DNA from: Amnibacterium setariae
Lineage (GTDB): Bacteria; Actinomycetota; Actinomycetes; Actinomycetales; Microbacteriaceae
Assembly (NCBI RefSeq): GCF_003581425.1
Contig: NZ_QXTG01000002.1
Coordinates: 1,302,001 to 1,366,000, forward strand
Reading direction: 5' to 3'
Length of the DNA: 64,000 nucleotides
Part shown: one piece after another, positions 16,514-24,484 of the stretch
Layout of the letters: each line of letters opens with the position of its first letter
How positions within the stretch are numbered: the stretch's first letter is position 1
Translations under genes and position numbers: made by a program
The notes under the pieces: model-generated
What the model saw: the letters and a program-made list of their open reading frames with translations, nothing else
Databases searched by the model: none
What the model was told of the DNA's origin: nothing

Positions 16514-16565
16514 CCCCGTCGCTCCCCGCGACGACCCCCACCCCGCACCACGGAAGGAACCGACC

Positions 16566-17282
16566 ATGTCGAACCACGACCAGAAGCGCCTCCTCCTCAT
16601 CGGAGGCGGCTCCGGCATCGGGCACGCCATCGCCCGGGCCGCGCTCGAGCGCGGCGATCAGCCGATCATCGGCGCGCGCGACCCCGAGCGCACGGCCGCC
16701 GCGCTGCCCGCGGCGCTGCACGACGTGCCCCTGGTGCACGCGGACCTCGCCGACGAGGACAGCGTCGCGGCGCTCGCGCAGGAGGGGCCGTTCGACGCGG
16801 TCGTGTCGCTCGCGGCGGCCTCCGCGAACGGCCCGATCGCGACGCTCGACCGCGCCGCCGTCCACGCCGCGTTCGACGCCAAGGTCGCGGGCCCGATGCT
16901 GCTCGCGAAGCATCTCGCGGGCTCCATGCGGCCGGGCGGCGTGTTCGTCTTCTTCTCCGGCGTCGCCGCGTGGAAGCCGGCGCCGGGCCTCAGCGCGATG
17001 GCGACCGTGAACGGCGCCGTGGCCTTCATGGCGGAGGCGCTGGCGGTGGAGCTCGCCCCGGTCCGCGCGGTCGCGGTGTCGCCCGGGATCGTCGACTCCG
17101 GCCTCTGGGACTTCATGGGCGACGACGGCAAGCGGGACTTCTTCGCGGCGACCGCGGCCGCGAACCCCGCGCGACGCGTCGGTGCTCCCGCCGACATCGC
17201 GGGCGCCGTCCTCTTCGCGGTCGACAACACCTTCGTCACCGGCACCACGCTCCAGGTCGACGGCGGCGGGCGCCTGGCCTGA
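16566..17282 (+). CDS. SDR-fold protein with degenerate active site
   Basis: This 238-residue Rossmann-fold SDR keeps the cofactor loop IGGGSGIG and the C-terminal VTGTTLQVDGGG. The catalytic Tyr-x-x-x-Lys is lost. Counting back from the conserved ALAVELAP helix, the Lys position is Asn and the Tyr position is Met (MATVN). The Asn-Ala-Gly motif is also replaced by LAAAS. The protein at 20140 has the same overall pattern, so the two form a divergent subfamily. It may bind NAD(P) as a sensor or use another mechanism. It follows the MFS gene and shares its direction. Confidence 0.75.
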   Translation: MSNHDQKRLLLIGGGSGIGHAIARAALERGDQPIIGARDPERTAAALPAALHDVPLVHADLADEDSVAALAQEGPFDAVVSLAAASANGPIATLDRAAVHAAFDAKVAGPMLLAKHLAGSMRPGGVFVFFSGVAAWKPAPGLSAMATVNGAVAFMAEALAVELAPVRAVAVSPGIVDSGLWDFMGDDGKRDFFAATAAANPARRVGAPADIAGAVLFAVDNTFVTGTTLQVDGGGRLA

Positions 17283-17298
17283 CCCGGCTCACGTCCGC

Positions 17299-17383
17299 TC
17301 CGCGGATCCGCAGCTCCTCCCCGACACGCCGGGATCGGCACGGCTTCAGCCGGCGTGTCGCCCGAGATCTGCGGATCCGCGGA
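17299..17383. terminator. nested inverted repeat between convergent genes
   Basis: A perfect 15-base inverted repeat (17299-17313 with 17369-17383, containing GCGGATCCGC) encloses a second perfect 11-base inverted repeat (17322-17332 with 17350-17360). The whole can fold as a long two-stem hairpin. It sits between the SDR and the oppositely oriented ligase gene, so a bidirectional terminator is the simplest reading. The size and perfection of the arms are unusual. Confidence 0.55.
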
Positions 17384-17399
17384 GAGCGCGGGAGGCGCC

Positions 17400-19100
17400 C
17401 TAGCCGCGGGCCTTGAGCTCCGGGAACTGGTCGTCGCGCCACTCGTCGGGCAGCCGCTCGCCGGCGGCGGCCGCGTCGGCCTCCCGCTGCCGCAGCTCGA
17501 CGCGGCGGATCTTGCCGGAGATGGTCTTCGGCAGCTCGAAGAACTCGATGCGCCGCACCCGCTCGTACGGCGGCAGCTGCTCGCGCGCGTGCCGCAGCAC
17601 GGCGAAGGCGGTGTCGCCGTCCGCGGCCCAGCCGTTCGCGAGCGCGACGTAGGCCTTCACGAGGTTCAGCCGGGTGGGGTCCGGCGCGGGGACGACGGCC
17701 GCCTCCGCGACCGCCGGGTGCTCGATGAGCACGCTCTCGACCTCGAACGGCGACACCTTGTAGTCGGAGGACTTGAAGATGTCGTCGGTGCGGCCGATGA
17801 AGGTGATCCCGCCGTCGCCGTCCCGCTGCGCGACGTCGCCGGTGCCGTAGAACCGGCTCTCGGTCGCCGCGCCGGTCCCCGGGACGCCGAGGTAGCCGGC
17901 CATCAGGAACGGCGCGCCCTGCGCGAGGTCGAGGGAGATCTCCCCCTCGTCCGCCTCCTCGCCGGTGATCGGGTCGATGAGGGTGATCGCGACGCCGGGC
18001 AGCGGGACGCCCATCGACCCGCTCCGCACGGGGCTGCCCGGCGTGTTCGCGATCGTGGCCGTGGTCTCCGTCTGGCCGTACCCGTCCCGGATGGTGAGCC
18101 CCCACGCGTCGCGGACGCGCTCGATGACCTCGGGGTTGAGCGGCTCCCCGGCGGACAGCGCCTCCCGCAGCGCGGCCGGCCGTGCACCGAGGTCGGCCTG
18201 GATCAGCATCCGCCAGACGGTCGGCGGCGCGCAGAAGGTCGTCACCCCGGCCCGGTCGAGCTGCGCCCGCAGCGCGACCGGGTCGAACCGCCGGTAGTTC
18301 GACACGAAGACGGTCGCCTCGGCGTTCCAGGGGGCGAAGAAGCAGCTCCAGGCGTGCTTCGCCCAGCCGGGCGAGCTGATCGCGAGGTGCACGTCGCCGG
18401 GCCGGAGCCCGATCCAGTACATCGTCGTGAGGTGGCCGACGGGGTACGAGGTCCGGGTGTGCACGACCATCTTCGGGCGGCTCGTGGTGCCGGAGGTGAA
18501 GTAGACGAGGCAGGGATCGTCGCTGCGGACGGCGACCTGCGGCAGCGGATCCGTGGAGGCGGCCGCGTCGCCGTAGTCGAGCCAGCCCTCGGCGGCGCCG
18601 CCGACGGCGATGCGCGTGAAGCCGTCGAGCTCCGCGAACTTGCCGGCGTCCTCCGCGTTCGCGATCACGTGCCGCACGAGCCCGCGCTCGACCCGGTCGG
18701 CGAGGTCGTGGGCCGCGAGCACCGTGGTCGTGGGGAGGATGACCGCGCCGATCTTCATCACGGCGAGCATCGACTCCCACAGCTCGACCTGGTTGCCGAG
18801 CATGAGCATGACGTGGTCGCCGGGCCGGACGCCCTGCGCGGCGAGCCAGGCGCCGACCCGGTCGGACCGCTGCCGCATCGAGTCGAAGGAGACGCGCTGC
18901 TCGCTGCCATCCTCCTCCACGATCCACAGCGCCGTCCGCTCGTTCCCGAGCGCGATGCGGTCGAACCAGTCGGTCGCCCAGTTGAACGCCGGGCCGACGT
19001 CGGGCCAGACGAACTCGGCGGAGGCCCGACGGTGGTCCTCCCGCAGCTCGATCAGGCGGTCGCGACTCGCGCGGAAGACCTCGTCGGCAGCCATGGCCAC
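17400..19100 (-). CDS. AMP-forming acyl-CoA synthetase/ligase
   Basis: This 566-residue ANL-superfamily enzyme activates a carboxylic acid as acyl-AMP and then makes the CoA thioester. The AMP-binding loop is YFTSGTTSRPKMVVHT, the adenine motif is DGYGQTETT, the hinge reads FIGRTDDIFKSSDYKV, and the catalytic Lys is in SGKIRR near the end. The layout resembles the acetyl/medium-chain acyl-CoA synthetase branch, with an SSPGWAKHAWSCFFAPWNAEA segment. The first in-frame start is a GTG at 19100 with AGGG upstream; an ATG at 19094 is equally usable. It stands alone, tail-to-tail with the SDR and beside a LysR gene. The acyl substrate is unknown. Confidence 0.88.
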   Translation of the reverse strand: MAMAADEVFRASRDRLIELREDHRRASAEFVWPDVGPAFNWATDWFDRIALGNERTALWIVEEDGSEQRVSFDSMRQRSDRVGAWLAAQGVRPGDHVMLMLGNQVELWESMLAVMKIGAVILPTTTVLAAHDLADRVERGLVRHVIANAEDAGKFAELDGFTRIAVGGAAEGWLDYGDAAASTDPLPQVAVRSDDPCLVYFTSGTTSRPKMVVHTRTSYPVGHLTTMYWIGLRPGDVHLAISSPGWAKHAWSCFFAPWNAEATVFVSNYRRFDPVALRAQLDRAGVTTFCAPPTVWRMLIQADLGARPAALREALSAGEPLNPEVIERVRDAWGLTIRDGYGQTETTATIANTPGSPVRSGSMGVPLPGVAITLIDPITGEEADEGEISLDLAQGAPFLMAGYLGVPGTGAATESRFYGTGDVAQRDGDGGITFIGRTDDIFKSSDYKVSPFEVESVLIEHPAVAEAAVVPAPDPTRLNLVKAYVALANGWAADGDTAFAVLRHAREQLPPYERVRRIEFFELPKTISGKIRRVELRQREADAAAAGERLPDEWRDDQFPELKARG

Positions 19101-19143
19101 ATCATGCCCTGCGCCGTGCCGCGCGCCGCCGGGCGGTGGCGCC

Positions 19144-20022
19144 CTACGCCGCCGGACGGCCGACGACCCGCGCCGCTGCGACGAAGGCGTCGAGCAGCCG
19201 CGATTCGCGGCCCTGCGCCCACCCGAGGTGGACCGCCGTCGGCGGGAGGTCCGTGACGGGGACGTACCGCACGTCGGGCCGGCGGTAGAAGCGGGCGGTG
19301 GACAGCGGGAGGATCGCGATGCCCTGCCGCACGGCGACCAGCTCCAGCTTCTCCTCGACGGTGCGGCTCGGTGACCGGGACCCGCCGCGGCCCCGCCGCA
19401 TCTCGGCGGCCACGCCGGCCCACTCCGGCACCGCGGCCGGGTCCTGCAGGAGGTGCTCCTCCGCGAGGTCGTCCATCAGGACGCCCGACGCCGCGGCGAG
19501 CGCGTGATCGGTCGGCAGCACGACGACCCGCGGCTCCGCGAAGAGGGGCTCGGTCGACAGGCCCGCCGCGTCGAAGGGACGCCGCAGGTAGCTCACGTCG
19601 GCGCGGCCGTCGTGGAGCACCCGGACCTGGTCGTCCCACCCGGTGCGCACGACCTCGATCGTCACGTCGGGGCAGGCGCGTCGGAACGCCAGGACCGCGT
19701 CGCTGACGACGAGGCCGGGCATGAACGCGACGGTGAACGACGCCTCTCCGCGGGCGGCGATCGCGATGCGGCGCCGGACCGCTGCGGCGGACGCGAGCAG
19801 CCCTTCGGCCTCCGTGCGGAGGAGGCGGCCGTGCTCGGTCAGCTCGGTGCCCCGGGTGTCGCGGACGAACAGCCGCACGCCGAGCTCGTCCTCGAGCGCT
19901 CGGATCTGTCGCGAGAGCACCGGCTGGGCGATCATCAGCACCTCGGCCGCCCGCCCGAAGTTGAGCTCGTCCGCGACGACGGTGAAGTACCGCAGCTTGC
20001 GGAGGTCGAGGTCCCGGTGCAC
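19144..20022 (-). CDS. LysR-family transcriptional regulator
   Basis: This 292-residue regulator has an N-terminal LysR winged helix (LRKLRYFTVVADELNFGRAAE, then QPVLSRQIRALEDELGVRLF). The periplasmic-binding-like effector domain follows. The GTG at 20022 gives the normal family length. It diverges from the SDR gene at 20140, and the 117-base gap holds a CCCG-t-CGGG element (20047-20061) and a perfect palindrome (20102-20118). It probably activates that SDR in response to a small acid or aldehyde (inference from arrangement). Confidence 0.85.
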   Translation of the reverse strand: MHRDLDLRKLRYFTVVADELNFGRAAEVLMIAQPVLSRQIRALEDELGVRLFVRDTRGTELTEHGRLLRTEAEGLLASAAAVRRRIAIAARGEASFTVAFMPGLVVSDAVLAFRRACPDVTIEVVRTGWDDQVRVLHDGRADVSYLRRPFDAAGLSTEPLFAEPRVVVLPTDHALAAASGVLMDDLAEEHLLQDPAAVPEWAGVAAEMRRGRGGSRSPSRTVEEKLELVAVRQGIAILPLSTARFYRRPDVRYVPVTDLPPTAVHLGWAQGRESRLLDAFVAAARVVGRPAA

Positions 20023-20046
20023 GCGACGAGCCTGCCACGGCCGCTC

Positions 20047-20061
20047 ATACCCGTCGGGCAT
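20047..20061. promoter_or_regulatory. candidate LysR box
   Basis: AT-N11-AT encloses CCCGTCGGG, a T-N11-A-type interrupted dyad typical of LysR recognition sites. It lies 25 bases upstream of the LysR start and about 80 upstream of the SDR start. Confidence 0.35.
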
Positions 20062-20101
20062 CACGGAGGGTCGAAGAGGTCTTGGACCGGCACGCACCGC
20101 G

Positions 20102-20118
20102 GGATCGAGACTCGATCC
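20102..20118. promoter_or_regulatory. 17-base perfect palindrome before SDR gene
   Basis: GGATCGAG-A-CTCGATCC is a perfect dyad 22 bases before the SDR ATG. It could be a second LysR contact or an operator for another repressor. Confidence 0.4.
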
Positions 20119-20139
20119 GTCTTCGACGAAAGGGATCTC

Positions 20140-20859
20140 ATGTCGCTCACGGGCACGCGCGTCGTCATCATCGGCGGAACCTCCGGCATCGGCCTCGCGA
20201 CCGCGCACGCGGCGATCGACGCGGGGGCGCAGGTCGTCGTCGCATCGAGCCGGCAGGCGAGCGTCGACGCGGCCCTGGACGAGCTCTCCCCCGAGGCGAC
20301 CGGTCGGGCGCTGGACGTGCTCGACGCCGACGCGGTGCGCGCGTTCTTCGACGGCGTCGGCCCGTTCGACCACCTCGCCTACACGGCGGGCGAGCCGCTC
20401 CGGCTCCTGCCCGTCGACGGGATGGACGTCGACCGGGCGCGCGCCTTCTTCCAGGTCCGCTACTTCGGAGCCCTGACCGTGGTCGGGCCGGCCGCGAAGC
20501 ACATCCGGCCGGGCGGCTCGATCACCCTCACCTCGGGCTCGGCGCGCACCCGACCGGGCGCGGGCTGGTCCGTCGCATCCAGCCTGTGCGGTGCGACGAC
20601 CAGCCTCGCGGGCGCCCTCGCCGTGGAGCTGGCGCCCGTGCGGGTGAACGTCGTCGAGCCGGGCATCGTCCGGAGCCCGCTGTGGAGCGCGATGAGCGCG
20701 GACGAGCAGCAGGCGATGTACGACGAGCAGGCGGCCCTGCTCCCGGTGGGCCGCGTCGGGGAGGTCGACGACGTCGCGGCCGCGTTCCTCTACTCCATGA
20801 CCCAGTCGTTCATGACCGGTTCCGCGATCCCCGTCGACGGCGGCGCGCTGCTGGTCTGA
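20140..20859 (+). CDS. SDR-fold protein with degenerate active site
   Basis: This 239-residue Rossmann protein has an intact IGGTSGIG cofactor loop, TSGSART (Ser possibly kept) and the terminal MTGSAIPVDGGALLV. The helix that should carry Tyr-x-x-x-Lys reads GWSVASSLCGATTSLAG, leaving neither residue in register with the following ALAVELAP. It therefore resembles the protein at 16566 and cannot use the classical proton relay. A GAAAGGG site precedes the ATG. It diverges from the LysR gene that probably controls it. Confidence 0.75.
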   Translation: MSLTGTRVVIIGGTSGIGLATAHAAIDAGAQVVVASSRQASVDAALDELSPEATGRALDVLDADAVRAFFDGVGPFDHLAYTAGEPLRLLPVDGMDVDRARAFFQVRYFGALTVVGPAAKHIRPGGSITLTSGSARTRPGAGWSVASSLCGATTSLAGALAVELAPVRVNVVEPGIVRSPLWSAMSADEQQAMYDEQAALLPVGRVGEVDDVAAAFLYSMTQSFMTGSAIPVDGGALLV

Positions 20860-20871
20860 CCACCCGCGGGC

Positions 20872-20901
20872 GGCGTCGACCCGCGCTGCCGGGTCGACGC
20901 C
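20872..20901 (+). terminator. 12-base stem-loop after SDR gene
   Basis: GGCGTCGACCCG and CGGGTCGACGCC form a perfect 12-base stem with a six-base loop, 12 bases after the SDR stop. There is no T-run. It is a likely terminator of the LysR-controlled SDR transcript. Confidence 0.55.
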
Positions 20902-21079
20902 GGGCGGGGCCCGCTGCGGCCCCGTGGACCGCGGGTCCCTGGAACCCCGGGCCGTCGGCGTCGAACTCCCGCACGCTCTGAGAGGGTGCCGCTGTGGAGG
21001 CACGCTCTTCTCGGTCCACGGGTCGCACCGCGAGCCCCTGGCGCGCGGTCGGATCCCCGTCCCCGTCGCAGGGGCCGGC

Positions 21080-21307
21080 ATGAACGCCGCGTCCGGCGTG
21101 TCCGGCGGCGCGTTCTGGTTCACGCTCGCGCTCGTGAACGCCGGGCTGGCGGAGGGCAAGGGCCGCTCCCGGCTGGCCTGGTTCCTGCTGTCGCTCCTGC
21201 TCGGCCCGCTCGCCACGTTCCTCGTCGTCGTGCTCGCACCCGCATCGGCCGGCGCCGACCCGTCGGGACCCGTCTCCGCCTCCATCGCCCCGCCGGCGGA
21301 CTCGTGA
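21080..21307 (+). CDS. small membrane protein
   Basis: This 75-residue protein has one or two hydrophobic helices (FWFTLALVNAGLA and WFLLSLLLGPLATFLVVVLA) separated by a basic loop, AEGKGRSRL. The 'SRLAWFLLSLLLGPLATF' arrangement resembles short actinobacterial membrane proteins of unknown function. The ATG at 21080 follows GGGG. Its stop overlaps the next gene (GTGA), so it is probably co-translated with the anchored His-rich protein and may be its membrane partner. Confidence 0.6.
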   Translation: MNAASGVSGGAFWFTLALVNAGLAEGKGRSRLAWFLLSLLLGPLATFLVVVLAPASAGADPSGPVSASIAPPADS

Positions 21308-22044
21308 GCGCGGCCGGCAGCAAGCGCGACCGCCGCGACGCCGCCCGCGAGCACGCGGCCGAGCTCCGAGCGGCAGAGTCCCGCCGACGGCGTCGGCGAC
21401 GGCTGATCGTCTGGAGCAGCACCGCAGCCGCGGCCGCCGCCGCCGTGGTGATCGCCCTGATCGTCTCCGGCTCGTCGCCCGCCCGCGCGCCACGCGGCTC
21501 GGCGGCCCCGGCCGCCGCGCTCGGGCCGGAGGGCATGGCGGTCGAGTCCGGCACCGTCCTCGCGGCGAACACGACCGACGCCTCCGGCGCGACCCGGGAC
21601 GGCATCAGCTGCGACACCGGCGAGGGCGCGGCGGAGCACATCCACACCCACCTCGCGGTCTACGTCGACGGCCGGCTCCGCCCGCTGCCCGTCGGCATCG
21701 GCGTCGTCGACCCGTCGGTGGAGGCCGCGGGCACGCCCGACGCGTTCGCGCAGGCCACCCGCTGCTACTACTGGCTGCACGTCCACGCGAGCGACGGCGT
21801 CATCCACGTCGAGGCGCCCACGAGGAGCACGTTCACGCTCGGGCAGGTGTTCGCCGTCTGGCGGCAGTCGCTGTCCTCCACCGACGTCGCCGGCGCGACC
21901 GGGAAGCAGACCGTGTACGTCGACGGGAAGGTCGTCACCGGCGACCCCTCCCGGATCGCGCTCGGTCCCCGCGAGGACATCCAGATCGACGTCGGGAAGG
22001 CGGTGCCCTTCCGGCCCGTCGACTGGAGCCGGAGCGAGCTCTGA
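21304..22044 (+). CDS. membrane-anchored His-rich extracytoplasmic protein
   Basis: This 246-residue protein has a basic cytoplasmic tail (RRRRRRRL) and one transmembrane segment at about residues 35-58, then an external domain. The external domain contains HIHTHLAVYVDG, a CYYWLHVHASDGVIHVE block and a TFTLGQVFAVW helix. The clustered histidines (HIHTH, HVH, IHVE) look like metal ligands. Proteins with this pattern occur in many actinomycetes, but I know of no assigned function. The GTG start at 21304 overlaps the stop of the small membrane protein. Copper or other metal handling outside the membrane is an inference. Confidence 0.7.
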   Translation: MSAAGSKRDRRDAAREHAAELRAAESRRRRRRRLIVWSSTAAAAAAAVVIALIVSGSSPARAPRGSAAPAAALGPEGMAVESGTVLAANTTDASGATRDGISCDTGEGAAEHIHTHLAVYVDGRLRPLPVGIGVVDPSVEAAGTPDAFAQATRCYYWLHVHASDGVIHVEAPTRSTFTLGQVFAVWRQSLSSTDVAGATGKQTVYVDGKVVTGDPSRIALGPREDIQIDVGKAVPFRPVDWSRSEL

Positions 22045-22403
22045 GCCGCGACCCGCGACCCGCACGCGACAGCCGCGGTTCCCGTGGCGTGCGCGGTCCG
22101 GTGGGGCGCGGGTCCGCGAACGCCGTCGTCGCGTCGTCCCCCGAGATCGGGCCGAGCCCGATGAGGGCCGCAGCCTCCGGCGTCCGCGTCGGCAGGATCC
22201 CGTCCGGCGCCTGGCTCTCGGCCTGCATCGGCGCGTCCGACGGGGATGCGCCCCCAGTCCGCAGCTCGCCGCGGCGAGTGCGAGACGGTCGCGCTCGGCG
22301 ACGACCTCCCGCACCCGGGAGACGGCCTGCGTTGGAGGCGCACGATGGTCGCTGCGCCCGCGTCCAGGACGCGGACCGACGCACCCCTTGGGAGACCGCA
22401 CCG
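22045..22403. other. intergenic stretch without a supported gene
   Basis: A reading frame from 22089 runs into the next gene in the same phase, but it has no ribosome site. Its predicted peptide before 22404 lacks family features. The stretch probably holds the promoter of the membrane protein at 22404. I see no clear palindrome or terminator. Confidence 0.4.
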
Positions 22404-22790
22404 ATGACCACCACGCACGAGCAGCACGAACCGGCGCAGGGCCTGCACGACCTGATGACGCCCGAGGTCAACGTGCAGCGGATCATGCGGACCGGCACCG
22501 TGTGGTTCTCGGTCGCGGTGGGCACGGTCGGCGTCGTCCTCGGCCTCGTGCTCGCGTCGGGCTGGCGCCCGGCGCGGCTGCCCGCGCCCGATCAGCTGCT
22601 CTGGTGGGTCGGGGCGCTCGTCGTGGTGCTCAGCATCGGGCTGCTCGGCTGGTCCGGCTGCCCGATCCTCGAGGTCGACGTGCCGACGGCCGACCGCAAC
22701 AAGACGCGCACGATGCAGTGGGGCACGGCCCTGTTCATCATCGGCGGGGCGCTCGCCGCCACGGCGCTGCTGCTCGGCCCCGGCAGCTGA
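22404..22790 (+). CDS. three-helix membrane protein, unknown function
   Basis: This 128-residue protein starts at an ATG after a GGGAG site. A 30-residue polar, His-rich N-terminus (TTTHEQHEPAQGLHDL) precedes three hydrophobic helices at about 34-56, 66-86 and 107-126. A cysteine-containing loop, WSGCPILEVDVPTADRN, lies between helices 2 and 3. I do not recognise the family. It lies in a run of membrane genes (21080-23668) that may form one functional unit. Confidence 0.65.
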   Translation: MTTTHEQHEPAQGLHDLMTPEVNVQRIMRTGTVWFSVAVGTVGVVLGLVLASGWRPARLPAPDQLLWWVGALVVVLSIGLLGWSGCPILEVDVPTADRNKTRTMQWGTALFIIGGALAATALLLGPGS

Positions 22791-22933
22791 CGCCGCGTCG
22801 CCCGACCGCACGGCGGGACCCGATCGAGGAGGTCGCCCTTCACGAATGCGCAGAGCGCGACTGCGTGGATGCGCGGATCCTCACCTGAACCGGGGGGCGC
22901 GCGCCGGTCCGCGCCCCTCCAGAGTGGTGTCCC

Positions 22934-23668
22934 ATGCAGGGCACGACCATCCAGCGACCGAGCCCCGTGCACCACGACGGCGCCCGGGTCTGGGATCTGA
23001 GCTCGGCGACCGGGTCGCGGACCCTGCCGCGGGCCCGCCCGAACCACGCGGGAGCGATCGCGGCCGCCTTCGGCGTCGCCGCGCTCCTCGCCCTCGCCGT
23101 CCCCTCGGGAGACGGCGTCACGCGCCTGTTCATCGTCATCGGGCTCGGCGCGATCGCGGCCCTCGTCGGGTTCTCGGCGCTGCGCCGCCGTCAGACCATC
23201 GCGGCGCTCCTGCTCGCGGTCGTCGGCATCGCGGCGCCGGCGATCGCGATCGCCTGCGTCGTCCTGCAGTCGGCGCAGACGCCCGCCACCGTCACCAGCG
23301 CGATCGTGCAGCGCGCGACGCTGCAGCCCGACTCGAGCGCGCTGATCCCCACGCGCGAGTTCGACGGCCTGCCGACCGACGAGCGGGACGCGATGAAGGC
23401 GTTCGTCTCGGCGACCGCGCAGCAGATCCAGTCGCTGCACGGCGCCTGGGCGCCGCTCCCGCACGGGCTGCAGAACGCGAACGGCACCCTGGTGGAGAGC
23501 GACGGCCTGTTCCGTGGCACGGCCCTCGGCGGGCTGCCGTCGGGCGCCAGGCTCGCCTACGAGGTCTCGACCGACGGGACCGCGTTCCGGATCTCGATCG
23601 CCTCGGCGAAGCACCCGGACGCGCGGATCTGGGCGGACCGGGGCCTGCAGATCCTGACCAACGGCTGA
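22934..23668 (+). CDS. membrane protein with extracytoplasmic domain, unknown function
   Basis: This 244-residue protein has a polar N-terminus and three hydrophobic segments (about residues 38-58, 62-80 and 87-112). A soluble C-terminal part of about 130 residues follows, with LQPDSSALIPTREFDGLPTD and repeated Gly-Leu turns. Such a DUF4190-like layout (short N-terminal tail, a few helices, an external domain) is common for actinobacterial envelope proteins, but the match is loose. It precedes the oppositely oriented response regulator. No function can be assigned. Confidence 0.6.
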   Translation: MQGTTIQRPSPVHHDGARVWDLSSATGSRTLPRARPNHAGAIAAAFGVAALLALAVPSGDGVTRLFIVIGLGAIAALVGFSALRRRQTIAALLLAVVGIAAPAIAIACVVLQSAQTPATVTSAIVQRATLQPDSSALIPTREFDGLPTDERDAMKAFVSATAQQIQSLHGAWAPLPHGLQNANGTLVESDGLFRGTALGGLPSGARLAYEVSTDGTAFRISIASAKHPDARIWADRGLQILTNG

Positions 23669-23763
23669 TCCGGCAGCCGGCGAGAGCCGACCCGCCGGAC
23701 GCGGTCCGACCGGCGCGACGGCGACCGCAGTGCGTCAGGACCGCTCCCGGTCGTCTCCGTCTC

Positions 23764-23782
23764 GTAGGCACGACCCGCCTAC
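23764..23782. repeat. short inverted repeat between convergent genes
   Basis: GTAGGC and GCCTAC are separated by seven bases, with an A5 run directly to the right. It lies between the membrane-protein gene and the end of the response-regulator operon. The run is on the wrong side for a classical terminator of the plus-strand gene. It may still help end either transcript. Confidence 0.3.
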
Positions 23783-23791
23783 AAAAAGCTC

Positions 23792-24484
23792 TCAGCGGGC
23801 GCCCCTCCGGTCCGCGCCGTTCCGCCCGGGCGGCTCCACGACCCGGTTCTGGTACGCCCAGACCACGGCCTGCAGGCGGGAGCGGACGCCGAGCTTCGGC
23901 AGCATGCGGGCGAGGTGCGACTTCACCGTGGAGACCTCGATGACGAGGGCGGCGGCGATGTCCTCGTTCGACATGCCCTGCGCGAGCAGCTCGAGGATCT
24001 GCAGCTCCCGGTCGGTGAGCAGGTCGGTGCCGTGCGCGGTCACCGGCTGCAGGCTCCGTCGCTGGGCGAACTCCCGCAGCACGCGTCGCGTCACCGCCCG
24101 GTCGAGCGTCCCCTCCCCCGACGCGATCCGCCGCACCGCGTCGACGATCTCCTCCGGCTCCGCGTCCTTCAGCAGGAACCCCGACGCCCCGGCCTCGAGC
24201 GCGCCGAAGACGAACTCGTCGATGTCGAAGGTCGTCAGCACCAGGACCGGCACGGGGACGTCGGCGTCCGGTCCGGCGAGCTCGCGGGTGACCTCGATGC
24301 CGGTGCGGCCCGGCATCCGCACGTCGAGGCAGGCGACGTCCGGCGCCAGCTGACGCGCCAGGCGCAGGGCCTCGTCGCCGTCGGCGGCGAGGCCGACGAC
24401 CTCGATGTCCGGCTCGAGGGCGAGCAGCGCCGCGAGCCCGTTCCGGGCGAGCGCCTGGTCGTCCGCCACGAGGACCCGGATCAC
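23792..24484 (-). CDS. NarL-type response regulator
   Basis: This 230-residue two-component regulator has a receiver domain (VADDQ at 6-10, phosphoacceptor Asp54 in CLDVRMPGR, and the conserved T and K later). A C-terminal LuxR/NarL helix-turn-helix follows (LTDRELQILELLAQGMSNED, then EVSTVKSHLARML). The start is a GTG that overlaps the histidine-kinase stop by four bases. It should be phosphorylated by the kinase encoded just upstream. The targets are not visible, but the adjacent protease and transporter-like genes are candidates. Confidence 0.9.
   Translation of the reverse strand: MIRVLVADDQALARNGLAALLALEPDIEVVGLAADGDEALRLARQLAPDVACLDVRMPGRTGIEVTRELAGPDADVPVPVLVLTTFDIDEFVFGALEAGASGFLLKDAEPEEIVDAVRRIASGEGTLDRAVTRRVLREFAQRRSLQPVTAHGTDLLTDRELQILELLAQGMSNEDIAAALVIEVSTVKSHLARMLPKLGVRSRLQAVVWAYQNRVVEPPGRNGADRRGAR

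Noticed and set aside
22089-22403. N-terminal extension of the membrane protein at 22404
   Set aside because: It has no ribosome site and low-complexity sequence. The ATG at 22404 has GGGAG at good distance.
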